Both the position numbers and the translations under genes were made by a program. A stretch of DNA of 64,000 nucleotides from NCBI GenBank assembly GCA_963662605.1, contig OY759785.1, positions 3,720,001 through 3,784,000 of the forward strand, given 5' to 3'. Below are positions 26,431 through 35,304 of the stretch, in pieces. The number at the start of each line of letters is the position of its first letter. Within the stretch, counting starts at the first letter, position 1. Below the pieces are notes generated by a model, which had not been told where the DNA came from, made no database searches, and saw nothing but the letters and a program-made list of their open reading frames with translations. The DNA comes from G963662605 sp963662605 (GTDB lineage: Bacteria; Bacteroidota; Ignavibacteria; Ignavibacteriales; Ignavibacteriaceae).

Positions 26431-26463
26431 AAAAAAACCCTCCCGAACACGGAGGGTTTTTTT
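26431..26463. terminator. Bidirectional intrinsic terminator between the amylase and hybrid kinase genes
   Basis: A perfect 13-bp stem (AAAAAAACCCTCC) with a seven-base loop. A/T runs on both sides give U-tracts in both directions, serving the plus-strand amylase gene and the convergent minus-strand hybrid kinase gene. Confidence 0.92.
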
Positions 26464-26502
26464 ATGTCCAAAACAAATGACTTCCATGAAAGTGATTGTC
26501 AA

Positions 26503-29500
26503 TCACAAAGATATTTGCAATTCACAAACAAGTTTATTGAGTTTTTCCAGAGCTTCGTCATATTCGTATGACTTAATACTCTTCGTTATCTCTTTAATAT
26601 CATCCTTGATTTTTCCTACGCCGGGCAGTTTGTATAATTCATCAATTTTATGATACGCGTCAGCGTCAAAGTTTTCAAGAAGGTTCTGTAATTCTTTGAG
26701 GACCGGCGTAAAAAGTGCTGGGTCCAATTCCGCACTATCATCCATTTCCTCGGGGGCGAGAGTATTCATCCATTGCTCAATCTCCTCAAGAGACCTGTGG
26801 AGTTTCTCATCAAAATCCGACAGGTATTCATCATATTTTTCGGGAGTATCTTTTTTTAGTTCGGATTCCAGCAAGAGCGCCGCCTGATGCAATGCAATCG
26901 CGCCCAGATTCCCCGCCACTCCCTTTACCGTATGCGCAAGCCGGACAGACAATTCCTTATCGGCATTTTGTACCGCGCTTTTTATCTGCTCCACCGTATG
27001 CAGGTTGTTCTCGTAAAACTTTTGCAGAATATCATTGTACAACCTTTTGTTACCATTCAGACGCTGCAACCCGGCGGCAGTATCAAAAGTTTTCAGATCC
27101 GGAATCTCGACATCTTTATCCGGCGCAGCAGCCGGTTTTACTTCAACTACCTCTCTATTCCCCGGCTTAATCCACTGCACAAGAGCCCCGAATACTTCAT
27201 CGGGATCAATCGGTTTTGTTACATAGCCCTGCATCCCTACTTCTAAACACTTTTCTTTGACTCCCATCATTGCATCGGCCGTCATGGCAACGATAGGCAA
27301 AGTACCGTATTCCTTTATTTCGCGAATCAACTTGGTAGCAGTATATCCATCCATTACCGGCATCTGAATATCCATGAGCACGATATCATATTTCGAAGGC
27401 ATTCCTGAATCGCGTACTTTCTCAAACGCCTCTTTTCCGTTATGAGCGACCTCAACTACCAATCCTGCACCTTCGAATAATTCAGTTGCGACCTGCTGGT
27501 TAATTTCGTTATCCTCAGTCAGCAATATTCGTGCACCTCTGATTTTAGCGAGACCCTCTTTATGCTTCGCGCCTTTTTCCGCATGTACCCGCTGGCTTCG
27601 CACTTCTTTGCCTAAAGCTTCCATTACCGCATCAAAGAGTGTTGAATGGGAAACCGGCTTTACAAGGAACGAACTGATACCTGCGGCCTGCGCCTGTTCT
27701 GCAGCTTCTTCCCGCGCAAAAGCACTGACCATTAATATCAGAGGCGGGTTAGGTTGCTTACCGTTGATAGCTTTTGCGGTTTCATATCCGTCCATACCGG
27801 GCATTTTCCAGTCAATGATAGCAAGCTGATAAGGATGTTCGTGTTCGCGTCCAATTAGCTCAAGTGCATGCGCACCGGACTCAACTGCTGTCACGTCAAA
27901 TGAAAAATCGCCAAGCAATTCACTTACGATATCACGAACATTTTTATTGTCATCACATACAAGCACTTTCAATCCATTAAGTTCAGGCATTGAAATATTG
28001 TCATAGCGTTTTTGCTCTTCCTGCGCTTCGAAGATAGCATTAAAACAGAACGTACTTCCCTTCCCGTATTCGCTTTCCACCCACGTATTTCCGCCCATTA
28101 ACTCGGCAAGCCGTTTACTAATAGCTAAACCGAGTCCGGTTCCCCCGTACTTTCGGGTTGTCGAACTATCTGCCTGACTGAATGATTTAAACATTTTACT
28201 CTGTTGTTCCGGAGTAAGTCCGATACCCGTATCCTCTACAGAGAATCGTATCTTGATTTCGTTTTCTTTTCTTTCTTCAACTGCAACATCAATCAGTATT
28301 TCTCCCGATTCAGTGAACTTCACCGAATTGCTGCAAAAGTTTGTTATAATCTGCCCGACCCGTAACGGATCGCCGATAAGATTTAACGGAACATCTTTTC
28401 CGACATGTATGGAAAACTCCAGTCCCTTATCCTGTGCTTTTTGGCAAACGAGACTTGATACGGTATCCAAAACAAGCTCAAGATCAAATTCGGTCTTTTC
28501 GATATTCAGTTTGCCTGCCTCGATTTTCGAGAAGTCAAGAATATCATTAATGATACCGAGTAAGGAAATCGCCGAACGCTCAATTTTTACAAGGTAGTCA
28601 AATTGTTTGTTGTTCAGCTCTGTTTTTAAAGCAAGATTGGAAAGCCCGATTATCGCGTTCATGGGTGTCCGTATTTCATGCGACATGGTGGCCAGAAACT
28701 GGCTTTTTGAGAGTGTGGCAGCTTCGGCGATGTCTTTTGCTTCGGCAAGTTCCTTTTGTGCTTTCTTCTGATCTGTAACGTCAACGATCGAACCGACGAG
28801 ACATTCATCTCCGTCATAGTTTATCGGCGCAAACGAAATTAAGCAGTCACGGATATCACCGGTCCCGACACGTTTTAAAAATATCTCATAGTCGGTAAGA
28901 ATACCCGTAAGTTTTAAAGTATCCATCAGTTTCGCCTGATCGTCGGGATAAACAAACCAGTCGCTGAATTTCATTTTTGCCAGTGCTTTATGTCCGGCCT
29001 GATGAAAATCAACCATCGCTTTATTAAATCGCACAACACTGCCGTCGGTAAATTTGGTCACAGTTGTAGGTATCAGTACGGAATCAACTATCCGGTCGGT
29101 AGATTCTTTAGCATCTTCAAGAGCCAATTTGGTGAGCGCCAGACTAAGCGAATCAGCCAGAATCTTTACCATCAACTGATCCGTATCGTCAAATTGGATA
29201 AAACCTTTTCTGGACTCTTTATTGATAAATAACAACAACCCCGTAATTTTATGTTTATCCAACCTGATCTGTTTTGAAAGGGATGAATGTACTTCAGGGA
29301 AAAAATTTTCAATTTGTGCCGGGTCAAAATCCTTATCTTTTTTCAGTTCTTTATTGATCTGCCTTTTTTCCGAAGTGCTCAATCCGAATTGTTTTAGATA
29401 TGACGTTGAAGATATCCGTAGAAGAATTATCCCTTTATTGGCATTCACGTAACCGGCGGCGCTATTCACAATATTTTGCAGCGAACGGATTAAATCACTT

Positions 29501-29616
29501 TTACGCTTAATAACAACGCTAAGCTCATTGATATGCTCAACGAACAGATTTAAACGGCTTAACTCCAGATTAGTATTGACGCTTGATGCCCGGGGGGTTG
29601 TTGTATCCAAATGCAC
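26503..29616 (-). CDS. Hybrid sensor kinase: GAF-like, PAS, histidine kinase, REC, REC, Hpt
   Basis: A 1037-residue phosphorelay kinase, BarA/TorS-like in architecture but without visible transmembrane segments. Residues about 17-170 are a GAF-like domain shared with the cyclase at 35305-36801. A PAS domain covers about 175-285. The kinase core has H313 in 'FLATMSHEIRTPMNA', 'DTGIGLTPEQQ' and 'GTGLGLAISKRL'. Receiver 1 (about 553-670) has 'LAIIDWKMPGMDG' and receiver 2 (about 692-812) has 'IVLMDIQMPVMDG'. The Hpt domain (about 835-945) has its His in 'VRLAHTVKGVAGNLG'. A helical tail follows. The start is a GTG with AAGGA five bases upstream. The likely next receiver is the single-domain protein encoded divergently at 30032. 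Confidence 0.93.
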   Translation of the reverse strand: MHLDTTTPRASSVNTNLELSRLNLFVEHINELSVVIKRKSDLIRSLQNIVNSAAGYVNANKGIILLRISSTSYLKQFGLSTSEKRQINKELKKDKDFDPAQIENFFPEVHSSLSKQIRLDKHKITGLLLFINKESRKGFIQFDDTDQLMVKILADSLSLALTKLALEDAKESTDRIVDSVLIPTTVTKFTDGSVVRFNKAMVDFHQAGHKALAKMKFSDWFVYPDDQAKLMDTLKLTGILTDYEIFLKRVGTGDIRDCLISFAPINYDGDECLVGSIVDVTDQKKAQKELAEAKDIAEAATLSKSQFLATMSHEIRTPMNAIIGLSNLALKTELNNKQFDYLVKIERSAISLLGIINDILDFSKIEAGKLNIEKTEFDLELVLDTVSSLVCQKAQDKGLEFSIHVGKDVPLNLIGDPLRVGQIITNFCSNSVKFTESGEILIDVAVEERKENEIKIRFSVEDTGIGLTPEQQSKMFKSFSQADSSTTRKYGGTGLGLAISKRLAELMGGNTWVESEYGKGSTFCFNAIFEAQEEQKRYDNISMPELNGLKVLVCDDNKNVRDIVSELLGDFSFDVTAVESGAHALELIGREHEHPYQLAIIDWKMPGMDGYETAKAINGKQPNPPLILMVSAFAREEAAEQAQAAGISSFLVKPVSHSTLFDAVMEALGKEVRSQRVHAEKGAKHKEGLAKIRGARILLTEDNEINQQVATELFEGAGLVVEVAHNGKEAFEKVRDSGMPSKYDIVLMDIQMPVMDGYTATKLIREIKEYGTLPIVAMTADAMMGVKEKCLEVGMQGYVTKPIDPDEVFGALVQWIKPGNREVVEVKPAAAPDKDVEIPDLKTFDTAAGLQRLNGNKRLYNDILQKFYENNLHTVEQIKSAVQNADKELSVRLAHTVKGVAGNLGAIALHQAALLLESELKKDTPEKYDEYLSDFDEKLHRSLEEIEQWMNTLAPEEMDDSAELDPALFTPVLKELQNLLENFDADAYHKIDELYKLPGVGKIKDDIKEITKSIKSYEYDEALEKLNKLVCELQISL

Positions 29617-30031
29617 TCCTGTCCTTCATTACACATAAAATAGTTTTGTGCTCTGCACCGGAAATTTGGGGTAAATATTAAGTGGCTGCGAATATTTCAC
29701 AAGAATGGCACCTGTGCTATTCAACAGTTCTCTCTTAATATGCTGCATCAAAGTTAGCAAGTTTTTTTCAGAAATGGAAATGCAAACTGAGAACTGGACG
29801 ATTATTGCATTCGGGTGATTCTCCGCCCGCCTGTCATTAATTAAATTATTTCTGCATAATACTTATATTTTACTTAAGTTTAGAAAGTATAGTTTTTATC
29901 TCACACTAAAGAGACAGAAATGAAATATTCTCCCCCACGTATAATTCAGACACTAAAGCCTAAGGGTAAAATACTATTCTGATTTTTTAATTTTGAAATT
30001 CCATTGTTAATTCATAATTGGGAAAAATCAC
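29617..30031. other. Divergent intergenic region between the hybrid kinase and receiver genes
   Basis: About 415 bp without a plausible gene. It must hold promoters for the minus-strand hybrid kinase and the plus-strand REC/REC-PP2C pair. It is AT-rich, with no strong hairpin or repeat that I can point to. Confidence 0.5.
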
Positions 30032-30412
30032 ATGGCACCAAATACCGGCAAAGAAAAAACCATCCTTATCGTTGATGACTCCCCTGAAAGCATCGCAACA
30101 CTCGCCGAACTACTCTCAGAGTATAACACGAAAGTCGCCACTAATGGAGAAAAAGCTTTAACAATCCTCCGCGCGGAAATTCCAATTGACTTGTTATTGC
30201 TCGATGTTATGATGCCGGGCATGGACGGCTTCGAGCTCGCCCGGATAGTTAAAGCCGACCCGCACAGATCAGGCACGCCTATAATTTTTATCACTGCCAA
30301 GACCGATGTGCAAAGTTTTATTCAGGGTTTCGACTTGGGTGCCGACGAATACATAACGAAGCCATTTGAGTCTGAATCAGTACTGCGATATGTCCGGCAG
30401 CGGCTGGGGTGA
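30032..30412 (+). CDS. Single-domain response regulator
   Basis: A 126-residue CheY-like receiver without output domain. The phosphoacceptor is D58 in 'LLLLDVMMPGMDG', the acidic pair is in 'ILIVDDSP' and the conserved Lys is in 'YITKPFES'. It is encoded divergently from the hybrid kinase with Hpt domain. It overlaps the following REC-PP2C gene region: its TGA abuts that gene's start. It is therefore likely to be a relay intermediate or phosphate sink in this pathway. That link is inferred from position. Confidence 0.9.
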   Translation: MAPNTGKEKTILIVDDSPESIATLAELLSEYNTKVATNGEKALTILRAEIPIDLLLLDVMMPGMDGFELARIVKADPHRSGTPIIFITAKTDVQSFIQGFDLGADEYITKPFESESVLRYVRQRLG

Positions 30413-30414
30413 TT

Positions 30415-31587
30415 ATGGAAAACCTAACCGAAAGTACAATTTTAGTCGTTGACGACGCACCTGAAAACATTAAAATCCTTAGCGACATACTGATAGATTA
30501 CAAAAAGATAATCGCGTTGAACGGCGAAAAAGCACTTGCTCTGGCGTTGTCGAAAAAGCCAGACCTCATACTCCTTGATATTATGATGCCGGGTATTGAC
30601 GGGTTTGAAGTCTGCCGCAGACTGAAAGCTGATGACACCACAAAAGATATTCCGATCATATTCATTACCGGGAAATCGGAAGTGGCCGACGAAACCCGGG
30701 GACTTGAACTGGGCGCTGTAGATTTCATTCCGAAACCTATCAGCGCTCCGGTCGTTTTAGCCAGAGTCAGAAATCACCTTGAGCTTTCACTATCGAAAAG
30801 AACTTTGGCACAACAGAAAGATGAGCTTGAATTACACAACAAGTTTATGACGGACAGTATCAACTACGCCCAAAAAATACAGACCGCTATTCTGCCCGGT
30901 AGAAATCAGCTGCGGGAACATTTTCCTGAAAGCTTTTTGATTTTCAATCCAAAGGATATCGTAAGTGGAGATTTTTATTGGGTCGGTCAGGTCGGTAATA
31001 AAAAAATTGTGGCTGTTGTTGATTGCACGGGGCACGGAGTACCCGGTGCGTTCATGTCAATGATCGGTAATACCCTCATCAATGAAATTGTACTGACAAA
31101 AAAGATTGTTTCCCCTGCCGAAATTCTCACCTTACTTGATGCAGGAATTATTGATGAACTAAATAAAGATGTAAACGAGGGTTCTCTTGACGGTATGGAT
31201 GCCGGTTTCTGTGTCTTTGATTATGACAGCAACTCTATTCAATTTGCATCTGCCTATCGTCCTTTATTCTATGTGCGCGATGGAGTAATGATAGAATTGC
31301 AGGGAAATAAAAAATCAATCGGCGACAACAGAAAAAAAATCGAGTATACCAACCAAGCCATTCCATGGGAAGCAGGCACTACTTTCTATTTAATGTCCGA
31401 TGGTTTTATAGATCAAAATGATGCAGAGAATATTAAGTTCGGAAGTAAGCGAGTGAAAGCTCTGTTACAAGAAATTTCAAACCTGCCGATGCAGGCACAA
31501 CATGAAAAACTCTATTCGGCGTTTTTGGCACACAAACAAAATGAGACCCAGAGAGATGATGTGACGGTTCTTGCAGTAAAGATTTAA
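30415..31587 (+). CDS. REC-PP2C: response regulator with SpoIIE-type phosphatase
   Basis: A 390-residue protein with an N-terminal receiver (about residues 1-125, D55 in 'LILLDIMMPGIDG', Lys in 'FIPKPIS'). A helical linker 'QQKDELELHNKFMTDSINYAQKIQ' follows, then a SpoIIE-type phosphatase domain (about 170-390). Its metal-site motifs are 'DIVSGDFYWVG', 'VVDCTGHGVPGAFMSMIG', 'MSDGFIDQ' and 'RDDVTVLAVKI'. It should dephosphorylate a STAS antagonist when its receiver is phosphorylated. The nearest candidate is the STAS protein at 36838-37188. The ATG at 30415 lies just after the stop of the preceding receiver gene, with GGGG upstream. A GTG at 30409, overlapping that stop, is an alternative. Confidence 0.92.
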   Translation: MENLTESTILVVDDAPENIKILSDILIDYKKIIALNGEKALALALSKKPDLILLDIMMPGIDGFEVCRRLKADDTTKDIPIIFITGKSEVADETRGLELGAVDFIPKPISAPVVLARVRNHLELSLSKRTLAQQKDELELHNKFMTDSINYAQKIQTAILPGRNQLREHFPESFLIFNPKDIVSGDFYWVGQVGNKKIVAVVDCTGHGVPGAFMSMIGNTLINEIVLTKKIVSPAEILTLLDAGIIDELNKDVNEGSLDGMDAGFCVFDYDSNSIQFASAYRPLFYVRDGVMIELQGNKKSIGDNRKKIEYTNQAIPWEAGTTFYLMSDGFIDQNDAENIKFGSKRVKALLQEISNLPMQAQHEKLYSAFLAHKQNETQRDDVTVLAVKI

Positions 31588-31654
31588 AATCGGAAATTGA
31601 GAAAGACAATATAATTTATCTTTTACATTGCGCCGCAGGTCTATTTGCATTTGT

Positions 31655-31990
31655 GCAATTGCAAAGTGAACTCACTCCCATCCCCTCTCTTACCAAGAGA
31701 GCAATGCTGTCAACTTAGTAAGCGAAATCAAAAAAGCCCTCACCCTCAGTCCCTCTCCCAAAGGAGAGGGAAGTAAAGCAGAAAGAAAAAGCAATGTTTC
31801 TATTCCCTTCTCCCTTTGGGAGAAGGGTTAGGGTTGAGGGCGTTTTCACCTTACTTCATCCTTAAGTTAACAGCATAGACTAAGAGATGGGAGAGCCCGA
31901 AAATGCTACCTTGGCTTGAATTTAGGTGGCGAGGGAGAGTTCAGTGTTGCCACAAAAGGGGGGAACGGAATACAACGAGTCTTCCACCAC
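31655..31990. repeat. Dispersed non-coding repeat, copy 3, inverted and split by a smaller element
   Basis: In reverse orientation this copy shares 'AAAGTGAACTCAC', 'GGGAGAGCCCGAAAATG', 'CTTGAATTTAGGTGGCGAGG' and a decayed end ('GGAATACAACGAGTCT') with the copies at 8021-8229 and 14172-14364. It is broken at the central hairpin by the element at 31694-31876. No gene is present between the REC-PP2C and propeller-PP2C genes. Confidence 0.6.
31694..31876. mobile_element. MITE-like element nested in repeat copy 3
   Basis: About 183 bp bounded by inverted ends ATGCTGTCAACTTA (left) and, complemented, ATGCTGTTAACTTA (right). Inside is a second inverted pair of 'CCCTCACCCTCAGTCCCTCTCC' type: CCCTCACCCT near 31738 and its complement AGGGTTGAGGG near 31830, each carrying its own small hairpin. 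It has no coding potential. AAGAGA on both sides may be a short target duplication. Confidence 0.6.
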
Positions 31991-32022
31991 ACTCTTATCA
32001 TTGTCTTTGGTTCGAAAGAGGA

Positions 32023-35000
32023 TTATACTAATTTGAAAATAACAATTGTCGTATCGTCATACTGCGGGGCTGTTGATATAAACTCTTTCAAATTTTGCAG
32101 TAATGCGTTGCCGAGTTCCTCGGCATTCCAGTCTGATTTATGCTTCATAACTTCGAACATCCGTTCATAGCCGTATTGTTCTCCATTCGGATTAACGGAT
32201 TCCGGGAATGCGTCACTAACGAATATAACAACATCACCCTGCATTAACTGTTCATCTTTATGATTGTACACAACCCGGCTCATCTGCCCAAGCGGAAGCC
32301 GCGGATCAGCTGATGTAAGAAATTCAGCTCGACCTGTCCGGTATAAAATCGGTTCCGGCTGTCCCGCGTTAGAGTATGTCATTACACGTGTTTTCATATC
32401 AATAAAGTTTAATGACGCAGCAGTAAACATTCTCTTTTCGGGTTTCTTTTCGATTATCGCTAAATTTAATTTAGTAAATGCATCCGATGGTGTCGTAAAG
32501 CCAAGCTTCCGCAGCTGAGTCAACATACCTGATGTTAATACTACCATGATAGCCGCTTTCATAGCCTTTCCGGAAACATCAGCGGTAACAATCGCTAATT
32601 TTTCTTTCGATTTATCGAACCAGAACATATCATAAAAATCCCCGCCCATTTCAAATGTAGGTATGCAGGCAGCAAACGTTTCAAAAGCATCGCTTTGCGG
32701 CAATACCTGCGGGAGAAGGTTTTGCTGCATCTCGCGAGCCTGATGCAGTTCTTCTTTAATCCTCTCCTGTTCAAGCTGCACGGCATGCTTCCGCTCCAAC
32801 ACGTTAATGCGCTGCCTGTATGTTAAATAGGTACTCATTACAACAACAATAACAGCCAATGTTCTGAACCACCATGTCGCCCAATATGGCGGCAGGATGA
32901 CGATCTTTAATGAGGCTCCATGATTATTCCAAACGAGATCGTTATTCGATCCCCGCACCCTGAATATATATGTGCCCGGAGCTAAGTTTGCATAGTTTGC
33001 ATATCTCCGGTTTCCTGCGTTCTGCCAATTTGTTTCCAAGCCCTCCATGAAACAAGAATACTCGTTTTGCATTGGTGAAGTGTAATCAAGGGCGGAAAAT
33101 TCAAATGAAATGGAGTTTTGATTATACGCCAATGTAATCGTGCTGTCGGAGGCTATTTTTGAAAAATCATAATCATTATCCAAAATCTTCAGAGTGGTAA
33201 ACCGCACGGGGGGAACGAATATATTTTCAGTCAGGCTGTCGGGATTAAATTCATTAAATCCATTGGGTCCGCCAAAATACAGCCGCCCTGCACTACCCTT
33301 AAAATAAGAGCCGAGATTAAAATCATTACCCTGAAGGCCATCCCCAATTTTGTATACTTTACGCGCCTTCTCACCGGGATTGAATTTTACCAAGCCGTCT
33401 GAAGTACTAAACCAGAGATTCTCGTGATCATCCCCCAGTATTCCGAACACGTTATAATTTTCAAATTCTTTTTCGAACGGGAACTTTACCAGTGATTCAC
33501 TTTTTATATCAAACTTTTTTATTCCATTCCCGTCGGTACCTAACCATAATGAATTATCGCCGCCCGTCCAGATGGTGAGTATTTTATTTGCAGCCTTACA
33601 GGTTTCAGGAAATAGATAATTTTTAACTTTTCCGGTTCGTGCATCTATTTTTACGATTCCCCCGCCATAGGTTGCTATCCAGATATTTCCATCTTTACTT
33701 TCCGTTATGCTGCTAATATCATTACAGCCTATTGTCGCATGATTCCCGGGCTCATTGTGAAAAATTTCCATCGTATGCAATGATTGATTGTACGCCGCGA
33801 GGCCGTTGTCCGTTCCAATCCATACCAAGCCCCGGGAATCGGAATACAGTGCTTTAATGTAATTACTCGGAAGTGATTTCGGATCATTCGGGTTATTCAG
33901 CAGGTGGGTATTTCTTTTTGTTCGAAAATTAAGAATATTAACGCCGCCCGCCTGAGTCCCCGCCCATACTTCATCTTTGTTGACAGCACAGAGCGCGTTA
34001 ATAACATTGTTATTAATTTTCATCGGCGGTTTTGCGTTAGTGGTATACAGAGCCACGCGGTCTTTTTTGGCATCTAAAACATTGAGACCCTCATTAGTAC
34101 CGACAAAAAGTTTTCCATCACTGCTCTCACAGATTGACCAGACAGAGTTATCCGATAAACTCTTGTTATCAAATGGCTTTTTTTGATAATGCTGAAAAAT
34201 ACTTTTATGTTTGTTGTAATAATCAAGCGAAACACCGTTCGTTCCCACCCAAAGGCCGTCATTGTTATCAACATACAGATAACTAACCTGATTTGTGCTC
34301 AGGCTGTATGGATTTTTTAAATCGTTTTTCAATGAAATAAATGTCTTCGCTCCGGGTGAAAGGTATTTCACTCCGCCACCTGCGGTGGCCGCCCAAATAG
34401 TCCCGTTTTTTTCCTGTCCGATAGACCAAACCTGTTGGGTGATGTTAGGATCACGGCTGAGCATTTCAGGTGCAAATTTTATGAATCTATTCTGGCGCTT
34501 ATCGTATTTATCAATACTGCCGTTCTGCGTACCAAGCCAAAGATTATCTTCCTTATCAATGAAAATCGAATAAATAACATTCTCACTGATGTTTAAAGCG
34601 CCTGCACCCGCAACAAACTGTTTATATGTGTTTTTTTTTGGATCAAATCGTATTAACCCGGCGCCCAAAGTTCCTATCCATAAAACTCCCTCTTCCTTAT
34701 CATAGTGAAGAGACATGATATTGGACCGCCCCGATGCATCGTCTTCGGGTTTATGAAAAAATATTTCAAATTTGCCCGACTTCAAATTGTATTTATTTAA
34801 TCCTCCACCATAAGTAGCAATCCAGATATTGCTATCGTCATCTTCGGCAATCGCATAAACCTCGTCGGAACTCAGGCAGTTTTTATCATTAATTTTTGTT
34901 GTAAATCTTTGAAAGGTCCCCCGCTTTTTATCCATCCGGTTCAATCCGCTTGGAGTTCCGATCCACAGGAAACCCTGATGGTCTTCGAAAACACTGTTAA

Positions 35001-35271
35001 CGGTGTTATCGGAAATACTGTGGGGATTACTGACCTGATTTTTGAAAACAACAAATGAGTAACCGTCATAGCGGTTTAACCCTCCCTGAGTACCGAACCA
35101 CATAAATCCTTCTCTATCCTGATAGATGCAGTTCACGGAATTCTGCGACAGTCCCTGCTCTGTGGTTATGTGGGAGAATCGGAATTGGGAATTCTGGGGA
35201 TATAGAAATTCCCCGCAGCACAAGAGCCACAAAAAGATAATCAATGCGTGGTGTCTGGAAAACAGCTGCAT
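32023..35271 (-). CDS. Two-component-style propeller sensor with SpoIIE-type PP2C phosphatase output
   Basis: A 1082-residue membrane sensor. The signal peptide covers about residues 1-25. Fourteen or so Reg_prop-type repeats ('WIGTPSGLNRMDK', 'WVGTNGVSLDYYNK' and similar) make two beta-propellers to about residue 650. A Y_Y_Y domain follows (about 690-775, 'RVRGSNNDLVWN'), then one membrane span ('FRTLAVIVVVMSTYLTY', about 785-803). A coiled coil 'ELHQAREMQQNLLPQ' leads to a PP2C phosphatase with 'MGGDFYDMFW', 'TADVSGKAMKAA', 'FVSDAFPES' and 'YDDTTIVIF'. Periplasmic sensing is thus coupled to dephosphorylation of a cytoplasmic STAS protein, likely the one two genes upstream. In place of 'SDG' it has 'SDA'. 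It is the last gene of the RsbW-STAS-cyclase operon. Ligand unknown. Confidence 0.92.
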   Translation of the reverse strand: MQLFSRHHALIIFLWLLCCGEFLYPQNSQFRFSHITTEQGLSQNSVNCIYQDREGFMWFGTQGGLNRYDGYSFVVFKNQVSNPHSISDNTVNSVFEDHQGFLWIGTPSGLNRMDKKRGTFQRFTTKINDKNCLSSDEVYAIAEDDDSNIWIATYGGGLNKYNLKSGKFEIFFHKPEDDASGRSNIMSLHYDKEEGVLWIGTLGAGLIRFDPKKNTYKQFVAGAGALNISENVIYSIFIDKEDNLWLGTQNGSIDKYDKRQNRFIKFAPEMLSRDPNITQQVWSIGQEKNGTIWAATAGGGVKYLSPGAKTFISLKNDLKNPYSLSTNQVSYLYVDNNDGLWVGTNGVSLDYYNKHKSIFQHYQKKPFDNKSLSDNSVWSICESSDGKLFVGTNEGLNVLDAKKDRVALYTTNAKPPMKINNNVINALCAVNKDEVWAGTQAGGVNILNFRTKRNTHLLNNPNDPKSLPSNYIKALYSDSRGLVWIGTDNGLAAYNQSLHTMEIFHNEPGNHATIGCNDISSITESKDGNIWIATYGGGIVKIDARTGKVKNYLFPETCKAANKILTIWTGGDNSLWLGTDGNGIKKFDIKSESLVKFPFEKEFENYNVFGILGDDHENLWFSTSDGLVKFNPGEKARKVYKIGDGLQGNDFNLGSYFKGSAGRLYFGGPNGFNEFNPDSLTENIFVPPVRFTTLKILDNDYDFSKIASDSTITLAYNQNSISFEFSALDYTSPMQNEYSCFMEGLETNWQNAGNRRYANYANLAPGTYIFRVRGSNNDLVWNNHGASLKIVILPPYWATWWFRTLAVIVVVMSTYLTYRQRINVLERKHAVQLEQERIKEELHQAREMQQNLLPQVLPQSDAFETFAACIPTFEMGGDFYDMFWFDKSKEKLAIVTADVSGKAMKAAIMVVLTSGMLTQLRKLGFTTPSDAFTKLNLAIIEKKPEKRMFTAASLNFIDMKTRVMTYSNAGQPEPILYRTGRAEFLTSADPRLPLGQMSRVVYNHKDEQLMQGDVVIFVSDAFPESVNPNGEQYGYERMFEVMKHKSDWNAEELGNALLQNLKEFISTAPQYDDTTIVIFKLV

Positions 35272-35304
35272 ATTAAGACCAATTCAAGTATATATAATGC
35301 AGCG

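Noticed and set aside
29706..29725. Possible sigma-54 promoter (TGGCAC) before the REC/REC-PP2C genes
   Set aside because: The GC element at the required spacing is missing.
31738..31840. CRISPR-like repetition of CCCTCxCCC blocks
   Set aside because: Only one inverted pair, no regular spacers; it is the inside of a MITE-like element.
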